The notes under the pieces were generated by a model. It saw nothing but the letters and a program-made list of their open reading frames with translations, was not told the origin of the DNA and searched no databases. A program made the translations under genes and the position numbers. Below, one piece after another: positions 1 through 5,217 of a stretch of DNA of 5,217 nt; position 1 is the stretch's first letter; each line of letters begins with the position of its first letter. This DNA comes from Betaproteobacteria bacterium (lineage in GTDB: Bacteria; Pseudomonadota; Gammaproteobacteria; Burkholderiales; SG8-39), in NCBI GenBank assembly GCA_019245555.1, contig JAFARH010000136.1, forward strand, positions 1 through 5,217, in the 5' to 3' direction.

Positions 1-292
1 GGCCGTGCGTCTCGAGCTCCGCGCGCAGCTCGCGGAAGTTGTAGATCTCGCCGTTGAAGCTGAGCGCGAGGCCCGCGGCGTCGTCGCACATCGGCTGGCG
101 CGAGCCGTTCGGGTCGATGATGGCGAGGCGCCGGTGGCCGAGCGCGATGCGCCAGGCGCCGCTGTCGGCGCTGTAGAAGCGGCTGCCCGCGCCGTCGGGT
201 CCGCGGTGATAGAGCGCCTGCAGCATGCCGTGCAGCACGCGCTCCTCTGGAGCGCTCGATGCAGGGGCTACCCAGCCGGCGATGCCGCACAT
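1..292 (-). CDS. asnB: AsnB-type glutamine amidotransferase / asparagine synthetase, N-terminal part (cut by left edge)
   Basis: The 97 visible codons form the start of a class II (Ntn) glutamine amidotransferase domain, which hydrolyses glutamine and passes ammonia to a C-terminal synthetase domain that would lie beyond the left edge. The protein begins MCGIAGW, so Cys2 becomes the N-terminal nucleophile once Met1 is removed. It continues with HRGPDG (29-34), GHRRLAIID (52-60), QPM (66-68) and FNGEIYN (79-85). Arg55, Asn80 and Gly81 match the glutamine-site and oxyanion residues Arg49, Asn74 and Gly75 of E. coli AsnB. The ATG at 292-290 is fixed by the need for Cys at position 2 and lies 1 nt after the stop of the upstream glycosyltransferase, so translation is probably coupled; a weak AAGG lies about 12 nt upstream. 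In a sugar cluster such proteins are often not asparagine makers but amidate uronic acids (WbpS, WbtH) or belong to exosortase-linked EPS loci. The family call is firm; the substrate is not known. Confidence 0.93.
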   Translation of the reverse strand, partial: MCGIAGWVAPASSAPEERVLHGMLQALYHRGPDGAGSRFYSADSGAWRIALGHRRLAIIDPNGSRQPMCDDAAGLALSFNGEIYNFRELRAELETHG

Positions 293-293
293 G

Positions 294-1406
294 TCAGGTC
301 GCCGCCTTCGGGGCCCGCGCTGCGCAAAGGCCCCAATAGATCTGCGAGAAGTCGCGCGCCACACGCTCGATCGAATACGCGGTGGCGACGTGGCTACGGC
401 AAGCGGCGCTCATGCGTACCAACAGCGCGCGATCCGAAGCGAGCTTCGCTATTGCCTGAGCGATTGCTCCCGCATCGCGCGGCGCGACGAGCAAGCCGTG
501 CTCGCCGTCGGTGACGACATCCGGAATCGCACCGACCGGAGTCACGACCGGCACGACGCCAGCCGCCATCGCCTCTAGCAGCGAATACGGCAGGCCTTCG
601 GTGTAGCTCGGGAGCGCAAGCACGTCGGCCTGGGCCAGGAGCTGCGCCTTGTGGTCGCCGTAAGCAGCGCCCACGAACGAAACTTCGCGCGTCAGGCCCG
701 CCTCGCGCGTGTACTGCCGCAGCCGCGGTTCTTCAGGGCCGTTGCCCGCGATGACGAACCGCGCGTTGACGCCCTGGCTGCGCGCGATGCGCAGGCCCTC
801 GATGGTCTCGAGAAGGCCTTTGCCGCCGACGAGGCGCCCGATGTAGATGAGGCGCAGCGGTGCATCGGCTTCGACTGCGGGGCGGTTGTAGCGCACATAA
901 GGCATGCAATCGATGCCGTTCGGCACGATCTCGATCGCCTGCTCCGGCGCGGCACGACCGAAGGCGGCGAGCTGCTCCCTCGAGAGCACGACGATCACAT
1001 CCGGCCAGCGCAGCATGCGGCGCATGAGCGGCGCAAAGAAGCCGCCCTTCGCTTCGAATTCATCCCAGGCGCCGCCATGCACCTGGTACAGCACGCGCGC
1101 GCCGCAGATCTTCGCTGCGACGACGTAGGCGATATCGCGCCAGTACGACTTGGCGTTGAGCGAGGTGTTGATGTGCACGAGGCCGACGCCGTGGCGCACG
1201 ATCGCCGCGGCAAGCTGCAGCGGGCTCAGCACGAAGCGCGCAAGGCGACCGGCCAGGCCCTCCCGCCGGCCTTCGCTGCCGACCTGGAAGTGCAGGAGGT
1301 CGAAGCGCGTCGCGAGGCGCGAGCCGAACAGGCTGTTCAGATGCGTGGTCACGCCGCTGATCGCCTCGCGGCTCGGACCGAGCAGGAGGACGACGTGTCG
1401 TGTCAC
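294..1406 (-). CDS. GT4 family glycosyltransferase (second of two)
   Basis: This 370-residue protein is a complete GT-B fold retaining glycosyltransferase of family GT4, of usual length, and probably transfers a sugar from a nucleotide donor to a lipid-linked acceptor at the inner face of the membrane. The N-terminal acceptor domain opens with a strand, VVLLLGPS (5-12), followed by ISGVTTHL (16-23). VHINTS (77-82) and YQVHGGAW (107-114) are typical family motifs. The linker has VPNGID (161-166). The donor domain carries YIGRLVGGKGL (188-198), FVIAGNGPE (217-225) and LPSYTEGLPYSLLEAMAAG (265-283), with both glutamates of the EX7E motif present (Glu270, Glu278). The start is the GTG at 1406-1404, which overlaps the TGA of the preceding gene by 4 nt (GTGA) and places the usual N-terminal strand at residue 5. 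No strong ribosome site is seen, which fits coupling by reinitiation. The frame stays open upstream to 2099, but that part lies inside the preceding gene and has Arg/Ala-rich shadow composition. Donor and acceptor cannot be read from sequence. Confidence 0.93.
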   Translation of the reverse strand: MTRHVVLLLGPSREAISGVTTHLNSLFGSRLATRFDLLHFQVGSEGRREGLAGRLARFVLSPLQLAAAIVRHGVGLVHINTSLNAKSYWRDIAYVVAAKICGARVLYQVHGGAWDEFEAKGGFFAPLMRRMLRWPDVIVVLSREQLAAFGRAAPEQAIEIVPNGIDCMPYVRYNRPAVEADAPLRLIYIGRLVGGKGLLETIEGLRIARSQGVNARFVIAGNGPEEPRLRQYTREAGLTREVSFVGAAYGDHKAQLLAQADVLALPSYTEGLPYSLLEAMAAGVVPVVTPVGAIPDVVTDGEHGLLVAPRDAGAIAQAIAKLASDRALLVRMSAACRSHVATAYSIERVARDFSQIYWGLCAARAPKAAT

Positions 1407-2488
1407 GCGGCTTTGCGCAGCGGAACCGGTTGCACGCGCGGCGCGCGGTCGGGAAGCGCACCTACGCCGAGCGATTCGTAGAGATTCTCGAGCACCGGCA
1501 GCGCTCGCTCCGGTGCATAGCGCGCCCGCGCCGTCTCGCGTGCTGCTGCGCCCATGCGCTTGGCGAGCGCCCGCTCGATCAAGAGGCGCCGCAGCGCGCG
1601 CTCGAGCGCCCCTTTGTCCCCTGGCGCGACGAGGAAACCGCTCGCACCATCGGCCACAACTTCTGCAATTCCACCGACCGGCGAAGCCACCACCGGCACG
1701 CCGGCGCTCATGGCTTCGATCAGGCTCACCGGAAGCGCCGCGTCGTACGCCGGCAGCGCGAACACCGCGGCATGCTCGAGCAGCGCCCGCTTGCCGGAGG
1801 GACCAACCCAGCCGGTGAACTTCACGGCGTCGGCAATCCCTAGCCGCGCCGCGTAGTGCGCGACGCCGATGCGATCGCCGTCGCCCGCGCATACGAGGCG
1901 CAGGTCGGGAACCGCAGCGCGGACATTTGCCACGGCCTCGAGCAGGTCGTAGACGCCTTTCTGCGCCTCCAGATGGCCGAGGAACAGAACCAGATTGGGC
2001 CGCTCGACCTCCGCGACGCTCACCGCGACCGGCGGCGGCGCGATCATCACATCGGCGCGGCGCGTCACGCTCTTCACCCAGGTGCGCGAAGCGTCGCAAG
2101 GCACGCAGACGGCGGCGGCACGCTCGAGGAACCAGCGGATCGAGCGATCGAAGCCGTTGCCATGCAGGTGCAGGATCACCGGCGAGCCGGCCACCAGCGC
2201 CGCGCCCATGAAGGCTGCTTCGCGCCAGAAGCCGGCGCCCGACGAGGCATGCACATGGACCACGACGCGTTTCTTCTCGCCGAGCAGCAGGCCGAAGTCG
2301 CGGACTGCTTTCGCCGCGAGGATCGTGTTCTGCATCGCCGTGCCGTCGCAGTGAGTGGCGACGTACTGGATCGGCCAGCGCGTGAAGAGGCCGTTCGCAC
2401 GGTAGCTCTCGACGATGGCGGCAACTCCGCCGCGCGTTTCCGGCGCCGCGCCGAGCATGGCAATGGTGGAATAAAGTTGGGTGCGCAT
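1403..2488 (-). CDS. GT4 family glycosyltransferase (first of two), with an altered EX7E motif
   Basis: This 361-residue protein is a GT-B fold GT4 glycosyltransferase of normal length. Its N-terminal domain has MLGAAPETRGGVAAIV (11-26), ATHCDGT (44-50), VVHVHASSG (76-84) and LHLHGNGF (106-113). The THCDG segment recalls a glycosyltransferase group common in proteobacterial exopolysaccharide clusters (from memory). The donor domain has LFLGHLEAQKGVYDLLEA (168-185), LVCAGDGD (198-205) and SLIEAMSAGVPVVASPVGGIAE (the run from 255 to 276, given here as SLIEAMSAG then PVVASPVGGIAE). The usual EX7E first Glu is Ala250 here (LPAYDAALPVSLIE, 245-258), while the second, Glu258, is kept. The start is the ATG at 2488-2486, 4 nt after the TAA of the preceding gene, with a GGAGA about 10 nt upstream. 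An internal ATG at 2458 (Met11) also gives a plausible N-terminus but has no ribosome site. It overlaps the next gene by 4 nt. Specificity is unknown; activity may be altered by the motif change. Confidence 0.92.
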   Translation of the reverse strand: MRTQLYSTIAMLGAAPETRGGVAAIVESYRANGLFTRWPIQYVATHCDGTAMQNTILAAKAVRDFGLLLGEKKRVVVHVHASSGAGFWREAAFMGAALVAGSPVILHLHGNGFDRSIRWFLERAAAVCVPCDASRTWVKSVTRRADVMIAPPPVAVSVAEVERPNLVLFLGHLEAQKGVYDLLEAVANVRAAVPDLRLVCAGDGDRIGVAHYAARLGIADAVKFTGWVGPSGKRALLEHAAVFALPAYDAALPVSLIEAMSAGVPVVASPVGGIAEVVADGASGFLVAPGDKGALERALRRLLIERALAKRMGAAARETARARYAPERALPVLENLYESLGVGALPDRAPRVQPVPLRKAA

Positions 2489-2492
2489 ATTT

Positions 2493-4055
2493 TTAGAATC
2501 TCCGGCGGCGTGCGAAGGCGTCCACCACGGTGAGATCGCCCGCCCGGTTCATGGTGTGCAGTCCGAAGAGGCCGGCCGACTGATCGGCGAGCAGGCGCTC
2601 CACCTGCCGCTCGGCGTAGGCTTGAGGCGTGAGCTTGAGCACGCGCTGGATCGCGAGTCCTGCGCCATAGCGCGGCACGCACACCTGGGCCGGCCGGTAG
2701 AGCGCGCCATCGCGCATGAACAGCGCACCGGCGGGACGCGACGAGCGTGCATCCGACTTCACCGGGTTCTTGGCGTGCGGGTGCCACTCGCCGGCGAGCT
2801 TCTCGGCATGGAAGAGGTGCAGCTCGTCGTCGAACATCCGGCTCTCGCCCGCCGCCGAGTTGGCGAACATCCACCAGCGGTCGGAGGCCTTGTAGAGCGT
2901 CGCGTCGACGAGGCGCAGTCCATCGATCAGCACGCGCTCGCGCTTCCAGACGAGCGGGAAGTCGATGCAGCGATAGAGCTCGACCGACTGGCTGCGCGCG
3001 CTCTCCGGCAGCATGTAGAGCGTGCCGTCGTGCTCGAAGACGAAGGGATACGAAAGGTGATGGTCGGCCTCGAGCACCTTCTGCGGCGGCGAGGCGACGC
3101 CATTGGCGTCGATCTCCATCATGGAGATGTGCGCCTTGCGCTTCGCGTACAGGAGCTCTTCGAAGAAGACGTAGTAGCGCCCGCCCTTCTCCACCACGAA
3201 GGGATCGGCCCAGTCGCGGTCCTTGGGCGGCAGCAGCTTGGTGTAGCCCTCGAGATCGGCCACGACCCGCGAGCCGCCCAGTGTGGCGTCTAACCTATAG
3301 GCGAGGAACCACTGTTCTATATGGAGCGCGCGATCGACGCTCCGCGCGGCAAGCCGCGCCATGATGCGCGACAGCGCGCCGAGACCCGGCCGGGTGGGCT
3401 CGGCATGCCGCGGCACCTCGCGGCACCGTGAGAGCCAGCCGTCGCCCGAGCGATGCAGCTCGCCGAGGGCGCGGACGGCGAACTCAGCCGTTTTGTTCAG
3501 GAGCTGCTCCCGGTTTCGCGCCACCGAGAACGGATACGTGCGCGACCAGGATTGGTAGGCAATGCGCGCCGGACGATCGGCCGCGAGGCGCACCTTGACG
3601 CCGGAGCCGGTGAGCGGCTCAGCCGACGCCACCTCAGGAAGACCGGCGTAGGTGTCGCCCTGCGCGCCGTCGGCGCCGAAGCAGAAGCGCCACACGCCAT
3701 AGCGCGCGCGGCCATCGAGCGCGCTGTCGTCCACTTCGCCGAGCGCGAAGGCGACATCCAGCGGCTGTCCGGCGCCGAAGGAGAACTGCTCGGCGAGCGA
3801 AACGAGATCGGTGGGATCGCCGCCGAAAAGGCGCTTGTCGAGGCGGCTGTACAACCGCCAGGTGGCGCTCGGCGCCGTCGGCATGAGCGAGCCGACGTAG
3901 GCGAGGCGCACGTCCGCGAAATCGGTCGCGGCGAGCTTGATCAGCGCCTCGACCATCCAGCGCGGCTGCAGCGGGCCGTCGGCAAAGACGCCGACGCGCA
4001 GCTTGCGTTGCTGCGGGCTGGCCGCTAGCGCGAGCGCTCCACTTATAGACGCCAC
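2493..4055 (-). CDS. Formyltransferase-like / GINT1-N-type beta-propeller two-domain protein
   Basis: This 520-residue protein has two parts. Residues about 18-205 resemble the formyltransferase fold (LRVGVFADG at 19-27, LDVAFALG at 99-106, RYGVWRF at 118-124), but the catalytic Asn-x-His is not evident. Residues about 245-515 look like the propeller-type domain known from the N-terminal part of plant GINT1 (glucosamine inositolphosphorylceramide transferase 1) and related to GH43-like folds. Its motifs are EQWFLAYR (247-254), WADPFVV (282-288), YVFFEE (295-300), SYPFVF (335-340), YMLPES (347-352), VDATLY (383-388), WWMFAN (394-399) and SSRPAG (438-443). The GT64 catalytic domain of plant GINT1 is absent. 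No signal peptide or membrane segment is clear, so it is probably cytoplasmic. The GTG start at 4055-4053 follows AGAAGGA by 8 nt and overlaps the dehydrogenase by 13 nt; the frame is open further upstream only as a shadow of that gene. Bacterial members sit in polysaccharide clusters, but their reaction is not established as far as I know. Family call good, function unknown. Confidence 0.85.
   Translation of the reverse strand: MASISGALALAASPQQRKLRVGVFADGPLQPRWMVEALIKLAATDFADVRLAYVGSLMPTAPSATWRLYSRLDKRLFGGDPTDLVSLAEQFSFGAGQPLDVAFALGEVDDSALDGRARYGVWRFCFGADGAQGDTYAGLPEVASAEPLTGSGVKVRLAADRPARIAYQSWSRTYPFSVARNREQLLNKTAEFAVRALGELHRSGDGWLSRCREVPRHAEPTRPGLGALSRIMARLAARSVDRALHIEQWFLAYRLDATLGGSRVVADLEGYTKLLPPKDRDWADPFVVEKGGRYYVFFEELLYAKRKAHISMMEIDANGVASPPQKVLEADHHLSYPFVFEHDGTLYMLPESARSQSVELYRCIDFPLVWKRERVLIDGLRLVDATLYKASDRWWMFANSAAGESRMFDDELHLFHAEKLAGEWHPHAKNPVKSDARSSRPAGALFMRDGALYRPAQVCVPRYGAGLAIQRVLKLTPQAYAERQVERLLADQSAGLFGLHTMNRAGDLTVVDAFARRRRF
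2499..2503 (-). promoter_or_regulatory. Probable ribosome binding site for the first GT4 gene
   Basis: On the minus strand GGAGA lies in the last codons of the upstream gene, with a 10-nt AT-rich spacer (TTCTAAAAAT, holding that gene's TAA stop) before the ATG at 2488. The spacing is slightly long but usable, and the AT-rich spacer stands out in this GC-rich sequence and should leave the site unstructured. It supports the ATG at 2488 over the internal ATG at 2458. Confidence 0.55.
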
Positions 4056-5217
4056 ACGCGCAGTCCTTCTTTGCGGAAGGCGGCGGTGTCGAGCACCGAT
4101 TTCACGTCGATGATGCAGCCCTGGCGCACGACCTTGCGCAGCAGCGTCTCGGTCGGCATCTCGAGGTATTTGCGATGCGAGACGGCAAGGATCAGCGCGT
4201 CGGCGACCGGCAGGTCCTCCCACGCGGCGAGGCGCACGCCGTACTCGTGCAGCGCGTCGTCGCCGCTCGCCGCCGGGTCGTGCACGAACACCTCGACGCC
4301 GAACTCGTGCAGCTCGCGGATGATGTCGATGACCTTGGAGTTGCGGATATCCGGCACGTCCTCCTTGAAGGTCATGCCGAGCACGTTCACGCGCGCGCCC
4401 TTGATGTTGCGGCCGGCGTGGATCATCTGCTGCACGGTCTTGCGCGCGATGTGGCTGCCCATGCCGTCGTTGATGCGCCGCCCGGCGAGGATTACCTCGG
4501 GGTGGTAGCCCAGGAGCTCCGCCTTGTGCGTGAGGTAGTACGGGTCGACGCCGATGCAGTGGCCGCCGACGAGGCCCGGCCGGAACGGCAGGAAATTCCA
4601 CTTCGTGCCCGCCGCCTTCAGCACTTCGGTCGTGTCGAGTCCCATGCGCTCGAAAATGATCGAGAGCTCGTTGACGAACGCGATGTTGATATCGCGCTGC
4701 GTGTTCTCGATGACTTTCGCGGCCTCCGCCACCCTGATCGAGGATGCGCGGTACACCCCGGCCTTGACCACCGAGGCGTAGAGGTCAGCGACCTTATCGA
4801 GCGTCGCCGCGTCGTCACCTGAGACCACTTTCTGGATCTGCGTGAACGTGTGCGTCTTGTCGCCCGGATTGATGCGCTCGGGCGAATAGCCGACGTGGAA
4901 ATCCTGGCGCCAGCGCATGCCGGAGGCGCGCTCCAATATCGGCACGCACACCTCTTCGGTTGCGCCCGGATATACGGTGCTTTCATAGATCACGATCGCA
5001 CCGGGCTTCATGTACCGGCCCACCGTCTCGCTCGCGGACTCGAGCGGCGAGAAATCCGGCTGCCGCGCCGCGTTGATCGGCGTGGGCACGGCGATGATGA
5101 TGAAATCGGCCTCGCCCAGCTCGGTGGGATATGCGGTGGCGCGGAACTGGCGCGACTCCATCAGCTCGGCGGTGCTCACCTCGCCGGTGGCATCGACGTG
5201 GTGACGCAGGTTCTCTA
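4043..5217 (-). CDS. tviB: UDP-N-acetylhexosamine 6-dehydrogenase, TviB/WbpO type (N-terminus cut by right edge)
   Basis: This enzyme oxidises C6 of a UDP-N-acetylhexosamine (UDP-GlcNAc for TviB, UDP-GalNAc/GlcNAc for WbpO) to the uronic acid with two NAD+, supplying UDP-HexNAcA in the cytoplasm. The frame is open to the right edge: the first full codon is at 5215-5213 and the visible protein has 390 residues, so about 35-50 residues with the Rossmann GxGxxG are missing. A GTG at 5179 is internal, because the family sequence continues upstream of it (VDATGE). Visible motifs are IIAVPTPIN, YESTVYPG, GYSPERINPGD, AEAAKVIENTQRD, KWNFLPFRPGLVGG and HCIGVDPYYLTHK. The catalytic Cys (codon 4558-4556) with Asp four residues later, and the Lys/Asn of AAKVIEN, are intact. 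The ENTQRD and KWNFLPFRPG wording separates this group from WbpA and from Ugd. The C-terminal domain includes GMTFKEDVPDIRNSKV. The gene ends at TAA 4045-4043 and overlaps the next gene by 13 nt. UDP-GlcNAc versus UDP-GalNAc preference cannot be settled. Confidence 0.95.
   Translation of the reverse strand, partial: ENLRHHVDATGEVSTAELMESRQFRATAYPTELGEADFIIIAVPTPINAARQPDFSPLESASETVGRYMKPGAIVIYESTVYPGATEEVCVPILERASGMRWRQDFHVGYSPERINPGDKTHTFTQIQKVVSGDDAATLDKVADLYASVVKAGVYRASSIRVAEAAKVIENTQRDINIAFVNELSIIFERMGLDTTEVLKAAGTKWNFLPFRPGLVGGHCIGVDPYYLTHKAELLGYHPEVILAGRRINDGMGSHIARKTVQQMIHAGRNIKGARVNVLGMTFKEDVPDIRNSKVIDIIRELHEFGVEVFVHDPAASGDDALHEYGVRLAAWEDLPVADALILAVSHRKYLEMPTETLLRKVVRQGCIIDVKSVLDTAAFRKEGLRVWRL
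4064..4070 (-). promoter_or_regulatory. Ribosome binding site for the formyltransferase-like/propeller gene
   Basis: Read on the minus strand, AGAAGGA lies within the last codons of the dehydrogenase and ends 8 nt before the GTG at 4055. It is the best Shine-Dalgarno-like match at any junction in this window and decides the start of the 520-residue protein, which otherwise has no ATG near the end of the upstream gene. Confidence 0.7.

Noticed and set aside
651..1481. Long plus-strand open frame (276 codons) antisense to the two GT4 genes
   Set aside because: It is rich in Arg, Ala, Asp and His with no recognisable domain and runs opposite a gene with clear GT4 motifs. High GC content makes stop codons rare in antisense frames.
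1407..2099. Upstream extension of the second GT4 to a 601-residue reading
   Set aside because: The added part overlaps the first GT4 gene in another frame. The GT-B N-terminal strand begins right after GTG 1406.
1856..3293. Plus-strand open frames at 1856-2533 and 2481-3293
   Set aside because: Both are antisense to well-supported genes, show shadow composition (many Arg, Ala, His, Glu) and have no family motifs.
3288..3325. AT-rich TATAGG-like and CATATA-like elements as a possible internal promoter
   Set aside because: No -35 element at proper spacing was found and the site lies in the middle of a gene about 800 nt before the next start. Explained better as rare codons.
4016..4055. Hydrophobic N-terminus ISGALALAAS of the fusion protein as a signal peptide
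   Set aside because: There is no basic n-region before it and the stretch is short; it is followed at once by a polar segment and a cytoplasmic-type Rossmann-like strand.
4056..4601. Upstream extension of the 520-residue protein to a 702-residue reading
   Set aside because: The added part overlaps the C-terminal third of the dehydrogenase in another frame and is Arg/Ala-rich without domain similarity; GTG 4055 has a good ribosome site.
4175..4822. Plus-strand open frame of 215 codons opposite the dehydrogenase
   Set aside because: Its sequence is the complement of conserved dehydrogenase codons and has no coding motif of its own.
5179..5217. GTG at 5179 as the true start of the dehydrogenase
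   Set aside because: The frame remains open to the edge and the upstream residues (HHVDATGE) continue the family sequence; the nucleotide-binding glycine loop must lie further upstream.

Overview
The window is a continuous stretch of a surface-polysaccharide (O-antigen, capsule or exopolysaccharide) biosynthesis operon from a high-GC bacterium. Codons are strongly G/C-ending. Together with the gene families present, this fits a proteobacterium, most plausibly beta or gamma. That placement is an inference from composition and protein style; no rRNA or other taxonomic marker is present.

All five genes lie on the minus strand, so transcription runs from the right edge to the left. In order they are: (1) a TviB/WbpO-type UDP-N-acetylhexosamine 6-dehydrogenase, cut at its N-terminus by the right edge (4043-5217); (2) a two-domain protein with a formyltransferase-like N-terminal half and a C-terminal beta-propeller-like half of the GINT1-N type (2493-4055); (3) a GT4 family glycosyltransferase (1403-2488); (4) a second GT4 family glycosyltransferase (294-1406); (5) the first 97 codons of an AsnB-type glutamine amidotransferase/asparagine synthetase, cut by the left edge (1-292).

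The junctions are very tight: a 13-nt overlap, a 4-nt gap, a 4-nt GTGA overlap and a 1-nt gap. There is no room for internal terminators, and no convincing promoter is visible, so the genes are almost certainly one transcript that extends beyond both edges. Genes 2 and 4 appear to start at GTG. Their frames stay open far upstream, antisense-free but within the preceding gene, so a longest-frame call would give falsely long proteins.

Working model: the dehydrogenase oxidises UDP-HexNAc to UDP-HexNAcA, the two GT4 enzymes add sugars to a growing lipid-linked unit, and the AsnB-like enzyme may convert a uronic acid carboxylate to its amide, as proposed for WbpS and WbtH in O-antigen clusters. 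The two-domain protein has no firmly known role. Points of interest are this possible amidated-uronic-acid pathway, the apparent loss of the formyltransferase catalytic residues in gene 2, and loss of the first Glu of the EX7E motif in gene 3. I see no mobile element, CRISPR array, RNA gene or long repeat.
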